Source of the DNA: Myxococcus xanthus
Lineage (GTDB): Bacteria; Myxococcota; Myxococcia; Myxococcales; Myxococcaceae
DNA: 64,000 bases
Direction of reading: 5' to 3'
Assembly: GCF_006402735.1 (NCBI RefSeq)
Contig: NZ_CP017174.1
Coordinates: forward strand, 2,049,001-2,113,000
Under the pieces are notes generated by a model, which made no database searches, was not told the DNA's origin, and worked only from the letters and a program-made list of their open reading frames with translations. Of this stretch, positions 42,323 to 50,811 are shown piece by piece. The position numbers and the translations under genes were made by a program. Numbering within the stretch: the stretch's first letter is position 1; each line of letters starts with the position of its first letter.

Positions 42323-43243
42323 ATGCCACTCCATATCCAGACGCCCTACGTCCGTTCGCAAGCTGCGTCCCGCCGGTTCGGCAAAGACGTCCTGTTCAAG
42401 ATCGAGGCGATGCAGCCGTCCGGCTCGTTCAAACTGCGCGGCGTCGGTGCGGTATGCGACGCGCGGCGTGCAGCAGGCGCCCGTCGTTTCGTGTCGTCGT
42501 CGGGCGGGAACGCAGGCATTGCGGTGGCCTATTCCGGTCGCGAACTCGGCGTGCCCGTGCTCGTCGTTGTTCCGGAGAGCACGTCCGCGCGCGCGCGTGA
42601 CCTGATCCGTCTCGAAGGCGCCGAGTTGATCGTCCACGGCGCGTCTTGGGCAGAGGCGAACACGTTTGCGCAATCCGTGATCGGCTCGCACGACGCGTTC
42701 GTGCATCCATTCGACGACCCAGTACTGTGGCAGGGCCATGCAACGATGATCGACGAGATGGCGGCAGCCGGACCGAAGCCAGACGCAGTCGTGCTGGCGG
42801 TTGGCGGTGGTGGGTTGCTGTGCGGCGTGCTTGAAGGGTTGGCGCGCAACGGCTGGTGCGATGTGCCGGTCGTCGCGGCCGAGACCCAAGGCGCAGACTG
42901 CTATGCGCGTTCGGTTGCGCAGGGGCGGCCAGTCGAATTGTCAGAGATTACGAGCCTTGCCACGTCGCTCGGCGCGAAGCGGCCTTGCGACGCGGCGGTT
43001 GAGTGGGCGACGCGCCATGCGGTCGATAACATTGTTGTGTCCGATGAGGCAGCCGTGGCGGCCTCACTGCGGTTTCTCGATGAACACCGGATTCTGGTGG
43101 AGCCCGCGTGCGGGGCCGCACTGGCCGCGCTCGACGCGGGGTCGTCGGCGCTTGCCGCAGCGTCACGCATCGCGGTGATCGTCTGTGGTGGCGTCACGGC
43201 GACGGTTGAGCATCTGCAGGCATTGAGCAGCCGGGAGCGATGA
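42323..43243 (+). CDS. PLP-dependent L-serine/threonine dehydratase-like enzyme
   Basis: A 306-residue protein of fold type II. The start at 42323 (MPLHIQTPYVRSQ) aligns with serine dehydratases; an ATG at 42251 with GGGAAG upstream would add 24 residues. The PLP lysine lies in QPSGSFKLRGVG, the substrate loop is SSGGNAGIAVAYSGRELGVP, and the glycine-rich phosphate-binding loop is VGGGGLLCGVLEGL. The late PACGAALAAL is also typical. It should convert L-serine or L-threonine to a keto acid and ammonia. The divergent LysR is the likely regulator. Confidence 0.85.
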   Translation: MPLHIQTPYVRSQAASRRFGKDVLFKIEAMQPSGSFKLRGVGAVCDARRAAGARRFVSSSGGNAGIAVAYSGRELGVPVLVVVPESTSARARDLIRLEGAELIVHGASWAEANTFAQSVIGSHDAFVHPFDDPVLWQGHATMIDEMAAAGPKPDAVVLAVGGGGLLCGVLEGLARNGWCDVPVVAAETQGADCYARSVAQGRPVELSEITSLATSLGAKRPCDAAVEWATRHAVDNIVVSDEAAVAASLRFLDEHRILVEPACGAALAALDAGSSALAAASRIAVIVCGGVTATVEHLQALSSRER

Positions 43244-43540
43244 CTGCGGGTAGAACGCAACGCCACGGAGATTGCTCCGCGATACCAGCCATCACATCTC
43301 GGGTGTCCACGGCACCGGGCTACTCCCAAACTGGGGGAGGGCCACGGGACCGGGCCACGCCCACTCTTGCGCGGCACGACGGATGAGCCCTCGGCTCCCC
43401 ACGTCCTCGCCCAACGACCCATCTGGTTTGACGACGACAACCGCCGCCACCCTCATCGCGGATTGAAGATGATGTCACCGCGCGAATTCCCTAGTGCTAA
43501 TTCCCAAGCCTGAGCTGTCCGATTTGACGGGGGCAACTCC
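43244..43540. other. Intergenic stretch with a possible 54-codon frame
   Basis: No well-supported gene. On the minus strand a short frame at 43456-43292 reads MRVAAVVVVKPDGSLGEDVG and ends PWTPEM. It looks protein-like but has no ribosome-binding site or recognised family; it may be the tail of a lost gene. Confidence 0.3.
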
Positions 43541-43587
43541 ACTTGATGTACGCACGACGGAGCGACCGGATTTTGGGTAGGCACAGG
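43541..43587 (+). repeat. Dispersed 3'-end repeat, copy at 43.6 kb
   Basis: ACTTGATGTACGCACGACGG then AGCGACCGGATTTTGGGTAG and GCACAGG; a right-half copy with an intact right end. It lies between the dehydratase and the hypothetical gene at 43716, both on the plus strand. Confidence 0.8.
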
Positions 43588-43715
43588 TGCCGGTGCTCTT
43601 CCTGCTCTACGGCCGGCCTCCATGGCTCAAGCTGAAGCTATCATGGCGGAGCAGTCCACATGGCCCGACGACCCATCGCGGGGGAGCGGGCTTGGCGCCT
43701 GAGCGAGGACAGACC

Positions 43716-44744
43716 GTGGAATTCCGATACCTCTCCGCACCCGCCTGGTCGGCGTTCAAATCCTGGCTGCTCAAGTTGCACTGCGTTCCCATCGCCCACC
43801 TCCGGCTCCTGACCGGCGGCTGTCCGGCGGAGGAGTTGCCCGCGCTCGCGAAGGAACTCAAGCGCGTGCGGGCCGACTTCAAGAAGCGCCCCAACGAGGT
43901 CTCGGCCCCTGCGGACGAGGGCCTGCGGACGGACTACGCGGCGCTCGGTGTGCCCTGGTCTGCGTGGAGCGAGGTGGCACGCGAGGTCCAGCGAGACCTG
44001 AAGCGCAAACGGTACGCGCGCTGGACGGGGGCGGATGCGCTCGAGTTCCCCGAGGGGCCTTCCGCCGAGGACCTGGTGACCGTCTTGTTGTTCGGAGGCG
44101 TGGAGCAGGCACGACCTCATCTGCTGCGCCGCGCGTCGCTCGCCGCAGGCTCGCTCGAGGCGCTGTGGTGCCGCTGGCTCGCGGGTGGGCCGCTCGAACC
44201 CGAGACGCTGCGCTCGTTCGCGGGTGCTCCGGAGCGGCTCGCCGAGCCCCTCTACACTCCAGGCATCGGGGAGGTGCTGCCGCTGTTCTTCGTCGAGCCC
44301 GACCCCGCACGCGCGGAGCGGGCGCTGGAGGTCGCCTCGGCCCAGATGGGCTCGTCCCGGTCGCCACCGTTGATGGACTTCCTGCGCTCCCTGCTCGGCC
44401 TGTGGCGTCAGGACACTTCGGTGGAGGAGGTGAGGGCGCGCTTCGATACGAGTGTCGCGATCGTCTCGCCCTCCGAGGTCGCCCAGCTGAGCGCGCCCGC
44501 CTATCTGTATGGCCGATACATCGAGGCACTCCCCCCGCACGCGCTGCTGGAACGGGTGGGCTCACGTCTCGAGCGCATCGCCGTGCCTGCCCGGGTTGCC
44601 GATGTCCAGCCCGTCATGGAGGCCCTCGCCGCGCTCGAGGAGTTGACGGCCATGGGCCTGGGCCTCCGCATGGAGCAGCGGCCCGGGAAGGTTCTCCTCT
44701 CCGCACAGGAGCCGGAGGCTGGGGGAGGGGATGAGTTCCTGTAG
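43716..44744 (+). CDS. Conserved hypothetical protein, predominantly helical
   Basis: A 342-residue protein. The start is taken as GTG at 43716 (VEFRYLSAPAWSAFKSWLLK), because the preceding in-frame part is derived from a repeat copy and looks non-coding. The middle is Arg/Leu/Ala-rich and helical (ARPHLLRRASLAAGSLEALW, ERALEVASAQMGSS), with no signal peptide or membrane segment. Residues 60-125 are Lys-rich (KELKRVRADFKKRPNE). No domain is recognised. The repeat copy and gaps on both sides leave it as a single-gene unit. Confidence 0.65.
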   Translation: MEFRYLSAPAWSAFKSWLLKLHCVPIAHLRLLTGGCPAEELPALAKELKRVRADFKKRPNEVSAPADEGLRTDYAALGVPWSAWSEVAREVQRDLKRKRYARWTGADALEFPEGPSAEDLVTVLLFGGVEQARPHLLRRASLAAGSLEALWCRWLAGGPLEPETLRSFAGAPERLAEPLYTPGIGEVLPLFFVEPDPARAERALEVASAQMGSSRSPPLMDFLRSLLGLWRQDTSVEEVRARFDTSVAIVSPSEVAQLSAPAYLYGRYIEALPPHALLERVGSRLERIAVPARVADVQPVMEALAALEELTAMGLGLRMEQRPGKVLLSAQEPEAGGGDEFL

Positions 44745-44758
44745 CGCTGCCGTATGCG

Positions 44759-44848
44759 ATGTTCGTCATCCGGACGGACCCGACCATAACCCTTCCCGCC
44801 TCTCGCGTGCTGTGGGCTGTGATGCTGCTGTTGTCCTCACCGGCATGG
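44759..44848 (+). pseudogene. Signal-peptide stub cut off by an inverted repeat copy
   Basis: From the ATG at 44759 the frame encodes a convincing signal peptide, ASRVLWAVMLLLSSPAWA. Directly after it the inverted repeat copy begins (44850), and the frame continues only into repeat sequence. A secreted protein gene may have been interrupted or deleted at this point. No ribosome-binding site is obvious. Confidence 0.4.
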
Positions 44849-44849
44849 G

Positions 44850-44912
44850 CCTGTGCCTACCCAAAATTTCGTCCCTACATCACGGCGCATCAAAACGCGC
44901 GTCATGCCGGAT
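44850..44912 (-). repeat. Dispersed 3'-end repeat, inverted copy at 44.9 kb
   Basis: CCTGTGCCTACCCAAAATTT is the reverse complement of the repeat's right end; CATCAAAACGCGCGTCATGC is the reverse complement of the segment also seen at 751-826. It is the only clear copy on the minus strand in this window. Confidence 0.85.
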
Positions 44913-45008
44913 GCGGCAGGTCTAACGGGTGGACTGTCGAGTTGATGAGGTCGGGGCACCCAGTTCGGCCCGGCACAGGCCCGGAATCCCATGTGGTAGC
45001 GTTCGGCC

Positions 45009-45356
45009 ATGGTGGGACTCATCATCGTGGGCGTACTCGCCGTCATGCTCGTCGTCGGACTCGTGGCCCTGCTTCGGTGGACGGTGGGGGCTGACGTACG
45101 GCGCGCAAAAGTGCTCGCGCAGGGGGAGGCAGGGACGGCGCGCATCCTCGGCTGGGAGCAGACCGAGTTCAGCCACGGGCGCAACGACGTCCTCCGCTTC
45201 TCGCTTACCATTCGTCTCCCCTCCGAGGACTCTGAGTTCCAGGCTACGGCAGACCGCCTCGTGCGGCCCCTGGAGGCGCCGCTCTTCCAAGCTGGGATGC
45301 AGCGACCGGTGCGCGTTCTTCGGGACGGTGAGCGCCTGCTGGTGGAACTCGAGTAG
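45009..45356 (+). CDS. Small membrane protein of unknown function
   Basis: A 115-residue protein with an N-terminal membrane anchor (VGLIIVGVLAVMLVVGLVAL) and a soluble beta-rich domain (GTARILGWEQTEFSHGRNDV, LRFSLTIRLPSEDSEFQATA, RPVRVLRDGERLLVELE). The residue pattern resembles DUF3592-type proteins, which have the same short periplasmic fold, but I cannot confirm it. It is not coupled to other genes. The start ATG at 45009 has no strong ribosome-binding site. Confidence 0.6.
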   Translation: MVGLIIVGVLAVMLVVGLVALLRWTVGADVRRAKVLAQGEAGTARILGWEQTEFSHGRNDVLRFSLTIRLPSEDSEFQATADRLVRPLEAPLFQAGMQRPVRVLRDGERLLVELE

Positions 45357-45577
45357 CGCGAGGCTCTCGTTGAGGCGGGCCCAGGGCAAGGTGCTTGGGT
45401 GCCGCAGGGGCTGCCCCGGGCGCTTGATGCTTCGCTCGACCAAGCGCTCGCATCCATCGCCCGGACGCGTGCCCTGGAGTCCATGGTGGCGGAGAGGTAG
45501 GTACTCGAATCTCAAGGCCGGGCTGAGACCTTGGTGGTTCGGACTTCGCATCGCCGGCACTCGAAATGCGACACCCA

Positions 45578-45665
45578 CGCACCTCGCTCACTCGCCTTGA
45601 CGCACTGGCGAGTCTGGCCTTGATGCACCTCATGACGCAGCGACCGAGTCTTGGGTAGGCACAGG
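45578..45665 (+). repeat. Dispersed 3'-end repeat, copy at 45.6 kb
   Basis: ACCTCGCTCACTCGCCTTGA, then CACCTCATGACGCAGCGACC, then TTGGGTAGGCACAGG. It is the most complete copy and shows that the left end (CTCACTCGCCTTGACGC) and right end belong to one element of about 88 bp. It adjoins the 3' end of a truncated gene on the minus strand. Confidence 0.85.
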
Positions 45666-45667
45666 GC

Positions 45668-46415
45668 AGCTCCGACACTCCAAGGAGCACCTCTCAAACG
45701 ACACGCTCTTGCTGCCACGACGCAGCCGGTGTGTGAAGGGAACGTAGCCCTGCTTCAGGTACCGGGCCGCCGGGCCCGCGCCCTCCACGGCGGGCAATCG
45801 CAGCAGCGCCGGCTCCCAGTCCAAGCCGCGCAGCAGCGCGCCAAAGCGCTGCTCCGGGGGCACGCTGTGGAACGTCCAGTGCGTCAGGCTCACGAGGCGA
45901 ATCCACTCGGACGGCCCCGCGCCATGAAGTCGAACGCCTCGTTCCGATATCGGCCTTCCAGCGACACCAGGTACATGTCGTTGCGACCGCCCGGGTCCGG
46001 GAGGCGTTTGGAGATGAGCGTCGCCTCCGCCTCGCCCTCGGGCACGCCGCTCGTGCTCTTGCGCACGTGCGCGTGGGCGAGGAACTCCAGTTCCGCCAAC
46101 GTCGGCACCAGTGGCTCCAGCAGCCGTCGCTGGACGTCGATGACGACGGCCTCGTTCGACTCCTGCTGTCCGGGCTCCGGCGTCAGCGAAGGGACGCGCG
46201 CCGTGGCCGCAGGCATGGCCAGCAACTCGCGCAGCGTGAGCGTCCGCACCCGGGGCCGCTCCTCGCCGTTCGCGAAGTCCGACTCTCGGAACAGGAGCAG
46301 CGCCAGCCAGGACTTGTTCTCATCCGCCTGCCCGGGCAGGCGTTCCCAAGGCAGGGTGGCGCGCTGGAGGTTGATGTGGGGCAGTGCGTTGGAGTGCTGT
46401 CCACTTGACAGGATT
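45668..46415 (-). pseudogene. Broken gene of an 'LPWER' protein family (eCIS-type context elsewhere)
   Basis: One frame reads LPHINLQRATLPWERLPGQA, RPRVRTLTLRELLAM, TLAELEFLAHAHVRKS and MYLVSLEGRYRNEAFDF. Near 45895 it must shift into a second frame continuing RLVSLTHWTFHSVPPEQRFG and YVPFTHRLRRG. It then ends at the repeat at 45578-45665. The start is also missing: the frame only opens within the promoter region of the sdp genes. I associate this motif set with large proteins encoded in contractile-injection-like clusters, which is memory, not a search. Confidence 0.5.
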
Positions 46416-46445
46416 TTCCTGGCCATTATTTTGAGAGTCGTCAAA
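46405..46445 (+). promoter_or_regulatory. Promoter and operator of the sdpRI-like operon
   Basis: TTGACA (46405-46410) and TATTTT (46427-46432), 16 bp apart, form a sigma-70-type promoter. TTTGA (46430-46434) and TCAAA (46441-46445) form an inverted repeat overlapping the -10 and start of transcription, where binding by the ArsR-type repressor would block initiation. Confidence 0.6.
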
Positions 46446-46461
46446 CTGTCGAAAGGTCGTG

Positions 46462-46749
46462 ATGCGAACGCAGGAGGTCTTCAAGGCCATTTCAGACCCG
46501 ACCCGGCGCAAGGTGCTCAAGCTCCTGCAGGGCGGCTCGAAGTCCGCGGGAGAGCTCGCTGAGGCGTTCGACATCACGAAGGGGTCGCTATCGCATCACT
46601 TCAACGTGCTCAAAGCGGCGGACCTGGTGCGCTGTGAGCGCCGCGGACAGCAAATCGTCTACTCCCTCAACACGACCGTGTTCGAGGACGTAGCGGCAGT
46701 CCTGCTCGACCTCTTCAAGGTCGATAAGGGGAATGGAGAGCCGTCATGA
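46462..46749 (+). CDS. sdpR: ArsR-type autorepressor, SdpR-like
   Basis: A 95-residue winged-helix protein, MRTQEVFKAISDPTRRKVLK, with the recognition helix in GELAEAFDITKGSLSHHFNV and the wing LVRCERRGQQIVYSLNTTVF. In Bacillus SdpR represses the sdpRI operon and is bound at the membrane by SdpI. There are no metal-binding cysteines, as in SdpR. The ATG at 46462 follows the promoter/operator; its stop overlaps the next ATG (ATGA). Its operon partner being SdpI supports the naming. Confidence 0.8.
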   Translation: MRTQEVFKAISDPTRRKVLKLLQGGSKSAGELAEAFDITKGSLSHHFNVLKAADLVRCERRGQQIVYSLNTTVFEDVAAVLLDLFKVDKGNGEPS

Positions 46750-47429
46750 GAATCAGCCGAGCCAATGTGTTGAGTCTGGGACTCGTCATCGTGTCGTTCG
46801 CGATGACCTTCGTGCTCTACGGCCGATTGCCAGAGGCGATACCCACGCACTGGAATGCCGCGGGGGTGGTGGATAGGTATACGCCCAAGCCCTGGGGGCC
46901 CTTCGTCCTGCCGCTGGTGATGGCTGCTGTGTACCTGGTGCTGGTGGCCGTGCCACGGATTTCGCCCAGGCACTTCCGCGTGACGCGGTTCCAGGGCGTC
47001 TTCGAGGGCATCCAGGCGGTGCTGGTCGCGTTCCTCTTCTTGCTCAACGCCCTGGTCTTGCTCGCGGGCATTGGAGTGCCCGTGCCGATGGCTCGTGTGG
47101 TTCCCGCGGCCACGGGCCTGGTCCTCGTGGTCCTGGGCAACTACATGGGGAAGTTCACCAAGAATTTCTTCTGTGGAATCCGGACGCCCTGGACGCTCGC
47201 GAGCGATGAGGTCTGGCTGCGCACGCATCGCCTGGGAGGACGGCTCTTTGTCCTCGCGGGAGTCATTGTCTTCGTCTCGGGGCTCCTCGGTGGCGGTCCG
47301 GTCCCCGTGCTCGCGGCTGTCGCTGTCGCGACGGTGACCCCCATCGTCTATTCGTACGTCCTCTATCGTCGCATCGAGGGGGGCAATCGCGGACCGACAG
47401 ACGGTGTGGACTCTCGTCGGTCTGCCTGA
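46746..47429 (+). CDS. sdpI: SdpI-like membrane protein (DUF1648)
   Basis: A 227-residue protein with six hydrophobic segments. The DUF1648 motif PEAIPTHWNAAGVVDRYTPK lies after the first one, and the SdpI C-terminal motif GIRTPWTLASDEVWLRTHRL between later ones. In Bacillus SdpI gives immunity to the SdpC toxin and senses it, releasing SdpR from repression. Here no sdpC is visible, so the ligand is unknown. The gene overlaps sdpR by 4 bp and is followed by a hydrolase gene after 14 bp. Confidence 0.8.
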   Translation: MRISRANVLSLGLVIVSFAMTFVLYGRLPEAIPTHWNAAGVVDRYTPKPWGPFVLPLVMAAVYLVLVAVPRISPRHFRVTRFQGVFEGIQAVLVAFLFLLNALVLLAGIGVPVPMARVVPAATGLVLVVLGNYMGKFTKNFFCGIRTPWTLASDEVWLRTHRLGGRLFVLAGVIVFVSGLLGGGPVPVLAAVAVATVTPIVYSYVLYRRIEGGNRGPTDGVDSRRSA

Positions 47430-47443
47430 AGGAAGGGGGGGCT

Positions 47444-48520
47444 ATGTTTCACGATATCCGTGGCACGTTGAAGAAGCTGACTCTTGGTGCATGCCTGGGT
47501 GCTGTCGCGATCACTGGCGCGGCCTGCGCGAGTTCTCCCGGGCGCGGTGGGCCGGAGCCCATCCACGTGGAGGCCACGGCCCCACGGTCCGAGGCGGTTG
47601 CTGGCGCCTCGGTGACGCCCGATGGCCGTCCTCCGTATGTGAACGGCGCGGCGTTCCGGGGTGAGGAGGTCACCGTGGGGCAGGAGCCCTTCCTGCTGAA
47701 GGGCACGTTGACGGTGCCGGTGGGGAAGGGCCCCTTCCCTGGCGTCGTGCTGGTTCACGGCTCCGGCCCGCATGACCGGGACGTGCGCTTCGGGCCCAAC
47801 GCGCTATTCAAGGACCTCGCCGAGGGGCTCTCGTCGCGCGGCATCGCCGTCCTGCGTTACGACAAGCGCACCTTCCAGTACAAGGAGCCGTTCGCGAGTG
47901 GCATCTCCATTGATGATGAGGTCGTGGTGGATGCGGTCTCGGCCATGGGCGTGCTCAAGGCGCGACCGGAGGTGGATGCCGCGCGGGTCTTTGTAGTGGG
48001 GCACAGCCTGGGGGCCCTCCTGGCGCCGGAGATTGCCCTCCGCTCGGCGCCGGTCGCGGGCGCGGTTCTGCTGGCGCCACCGGGGCGTCCCATGTGGGAG
48101 CTGATTCCCGCGCAGTTGCGGTACCTGGGCGCGCCGGCAGAGCGAATCGCCGAGGTCGAGAAGGCTGCCGAGCCATTGAAGGCCAGGACGGCCAGTTCCG
48201 GGAGCTTCCTTGGCTTGCCGCTGTCGTACTGGAATGACCTGGACTCGCGCGACGGCGTCGGGATGGCTCGGAAGCTCCAGCGCCCCATCCTCATCATGCA
48301 AGGAGAGCGGGATTACCAGAGCACCGAGGAGGATTTGGCGACATGGCGGCGTGGGCTTGCCCAGGTCGACTGCGTCGACGTGGTGAGGATTCCCGGCAGC
48401 AATCACATGTTCATCCATGGGGAGGGAAGATCAGGGCCCGCGGAGTACATGATTCCCGGCCACGTGGACGCGCGAGTCGTTGAGAGGCTTTGTTCCTTCC
48501 TCCTCTCCGCGCGCGAGTGA
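47444..48520 (+). CDS. Alpha/beta hydrolase lipoprotein, third gene of the sdpRI-like operon
   Basis: A 358-residue protein with AAGGAAGGGGGG just upstream of its ATG. A lipoprotein-type signal ([20 protein letters not shown]) is followed by a DUF-like alpha/beta hydrolase: [20 protein letters not shown] (oxyanion hole), [20 protein letters not shown] (nucleophile elbow GHSLG), MQGERDYQ (acid) and [11 protein letters not shown] (His). The [26 protein letters not shown] pattern places it with serine aminopeptidase-like hydrolases. Its coupling with sdpRI suggests an envelope function, possibly inactivating the compound that SdpI senses. Confidence 0.8.
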   Translation: MFHDIRGTLKKLTLGACLGAVAITGAACASSPGRGGPEPIHVEATAPRSEAVAGASVTPDGRPPYVNGAAFRGEEVTVGQEPFLLKGTLTVPVGKGPFPGVVLVHGSGPHDRDVRFGPNALFKDLAEGLSSRGIAVLRYDKRTFQYKEPFASGISIDDEVVVDAVSAMGVLKARPEVDAARVFVVGHSLGALLAPEIALRSAPVAGAVLLAPPGRPMWELIPAQLRYLGAPAERIAEVEKAAEPLKARTASSGSFLGLPLSYWNDLDSRDGVGMARKLQRPILIMQGERDYQSTEEDLATWRRGLAQVDCVDVVRIPGSNHMFIHGEGRSGPAEYMIPGHVDARVVERLCSFLLSARE

Positions 48521-48604
48521 CTCGTAGCCCCTCCGCGGTGGTCGGGGCCCGGTGCTGAAGCGGAGGACTCTCGACGGCGGGCTGCCCTGTCGAAGGACAT
48601 CTCG

Positions 48605-49035
48605 CCGCTACCCCGGCGCTCCGGCATGCGCTCACGCTGGCAGGCCAGGGCCACGGCCCAGAACTTGTCCGCGTGCCCGCGGTGGGTGCGCTCGGCGTCG
48701 AAGGACACTTTCCCGGAGGGCAGTACGCGGCGCTTGATGGAGTGAATCTGCCCGACGAGTTCGCGCTCTCGTGGCAGGGTGACGTCGCGGCGCTGGAGGC
48801 GAATCTTGAAGTCGGTGGCCTAGCGCTCCTTGGCTTCGTTGGTGAAGCTCTCCGCCACTACTTGCGGGAAGTCGCGGGCGAGATTCATTCCGATGCCGCT
48901 GCGGTCGACGGAGAGGAGGCGCCGCAGGTGGGCCTCCTGCTCGGCGAAGGGGACGCCCTCGAAGCTGCGCAACAGGGTGTCCTCGGCCCTGTGGTGGCGG
49001 TCAGCGGCGTGCAGCGTGGAGAGGAGGGCAGGTGG
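48605..49035 (-). pseudogene. C-terminal part of a phage large-terminase gene with an amber stop
   Basis: The frame reads [40 protein letters not shown] and TNEAKER, then a TAG at 48822-48820 (TGG to TAG would restore Trp), then in the same frame [20 protein letters not shown] and [30 protein letters not shown] is typical of large-terminase C-termini. The ATPase domain upstream is missing. This is part of a decayed prophage. Confidence 0.65.
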
Positions 49036-49305
49036 GCCAGGAAGTGAACGCGCGCGAGTCCGGCCGCTGGGCAGAGTGTGCTTCCGGCCGCGAGTTCTGG
49101 CCCGGACTCGTACCGCGGTGCTCGAGTGCCTGGTGACTGGTCGCCTTAACCCCACGATTCTGCGGAGTCTGCTGCGACAGGCGTGTGCTTCCGCGCGCCA
49201 GGCCGGAGCTCGACGGTGAAAGTGACCAGGCACGGCCTGGCGCGGTGAAGGTGAACGGCGAAACTGAACGCGATGGTGCCCGCGTTCACTTACCGGAGGG
49301 CGGTC

Positions 49306-49645
49306 TCAATCAGGGTCGGCGGGGGGCGTGACGTCCGTAGGCGGAGCCACGAGACCGTCACCCTTGGGGCTCCCGGGAGAGGCTGTGTCGAGGTCCTCGT
49401 CGTCGCTACTCACCACCTCCGCGTCCACCTCGCCGCGCTCGGCGGGTGTCGTCTCACGCGCAGCGCCCAGGGCATGTGCGTGCCGGGCCTGGAGGCCCTC
49501 CAGGGCGAAGCTGGCGTGCAGTTCCTGGCGGGAGTCAGCGCCGCCCATGGCGAACCATGGTGTTGGGGGGCGCGGCCGAAGTGCGTGGAACCTCCTCGAT
49601 GCCGAGGAGGTAGTCGTCAATCGGGATTTTGGTGGCACCTTTGGG
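49306..49645 (-). pseudogene. Possible phage gene fragment
   Basis: Two adjoining frames look coding: VKTARRITVPKGATKIPIDD then YLLGIEEVPRTS, and after a shift MGGADSRQELHASFALEGLQ then ARHAHALGAARETTPAERGE. The second ends in a Pro/Asp-rich tail. I do not recognise the family. Its place next to the terminase relic suggests a phage origin. Confidence 0.3.
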
Positions 49646-49702
49646 CACGGTGATGCGGCGAGCGGTCTTCACGAATTGCAGGATTCTATTCCTGTCGTGT
49701 CA

Positions 49703-50530
49703 TCACTCCTGCCCGTACAGGTAGGTTAGTGCCGTAATGTCGCTGGAGGTGAATTCGCCAGTCGTCCCCGACGGGATGCAGGAGTTCATGAGTGACCCAC
49801 CCGCCGTGGCTGAACTTGGCGTCCCTGGGATGAGGATGGCGCCCACGCTCGCGGAGCCTTCATTGACCGCACTGCCGCCACAGCTGATGCTTCGATTGTA
49901 ATAGTCGGAGTGACGAAGCCCGATTACGTGGCCAAGCTCGTGGGTGATTACGTGTTCAATTGCGTCTTGGGACTCGTTTGCAAGGCTGGCTGTGACCCCG
50001 AATCGTGGAAATGGTAGGCCACCCGAAGGCGTCCCCCCAGCGCCGGCGCCGCCACCAGTGGCGGGAATGATCACGAAATCGATGGTTGCCATGCTGCTCG
50101 GAGGACAGCACTGAGGGCAATCGACGCACGGGTTGACAGGCTCGCGAATGAACTTGAATCGGAGGGATAACTCATTGAAGTTTGCTATTGCTTCGTCCAG
50201 TCCTCGGTTGAGCCTTGAGTAGGACAGTACCGAAGACGACGGCCTGATTTTGATCCACCGCAAGTTGGAGGATATCAAGTTGGTGGTGCGATATTGCTCT
50301 TGGCTGCTGCTGCCCCTTTGGAGCATCTCCCGCGATGCTTGGAGGCTTACCTCCATGTCACGCCCGACATAGACGACTCCCTCGGCCACCATGATGTCGC
50401 TGGCTGGGAATCCAGCGTCGATGAGGTTGTCGATAGTCTCCTGCGTGTCGCCTTCAGCTTCGAGCCCACCGCTGCATCCGAACATCCACGCACTACAGGC
50501 CAGTGTGAATAAGGTCGCCCTTGTGGTCAT
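49703..50530 (-). CDS. HEIGH-type M57 metalloprotease, lipoprotein
   Basis: A 275-residue protein. The ATG at 50530 follows AAGGAA and gives a signal with Cys19 (LACSAWMFGCSGG). The zinc site is HVITHELGHVIGLRHSDYY (HExxHxxGxxH), followed by the Met-turn region GGSLMNSCIPSG. This is the 'dual-action HEIGH' M57 family found in myxobacteria and other predators. A Cys pair cluster (CVDCPQCC) lies before the active site. It should digest extracellular proteins. The gene is less GC-rich than its neighbours, with several A/T-ending codons. Confidence 0.85.
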   Translation of the reverse strand: MTTRATLFTLACSAWMFGCSGGLEAEGDTQETIDNLIDAGFPASDIMVAEGVVYVGRDMEVSLQASREMLQRGSSSQEQYRTTNLISSNLRWIKIRPSSSVLSYSRLNRGLDEAIANFNELSLRFKFIREPVNPCVDCPQCCPPSSMATIDFVIIPATGGGAGAGGTPSGGLPFPRFGVTASLANESQDAIEHVITHELGHVIGLRHSDYYNRSISCGGSAVNEGSASVGAILIPGTPSSATAGGSLMNSCIPSGTTGEFTSSDITALTYLYGQE

Positions 50531-50811
50531 CGGTAGTTCCTTGTAATCGCTTGCGCTTGGGATTCAATGGCCCGGGATGCAGTCAGGGCACCCCAAGCCC
50601 TAGCGGAGTCTACCTCATCTTGAGTGAGGGCTGGAGGGCAGCGATTCCAAGAGGGACCTGCAGGAGGCCTCGTCTTTGGCTGTGTGTCGACTTTCGTAAA
50701 GAGAGTTGAAGCTGATGTGCTTCTGATTTGCGTGGTGCTGCTTGATGGCGATAGCCCGGAGCACTCTGCGGAACCGGGGCAACTTCACTCAAGGCGTCGC
50801 TCCTGCTGCAG

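Noticed and set aside
50531-50811. Gene between the M57 protease and sigma relic
   Set aside because: A frame continues from the sigma relic to 50610 but after the breakpoint it has no resemblance to anything and no independent start.
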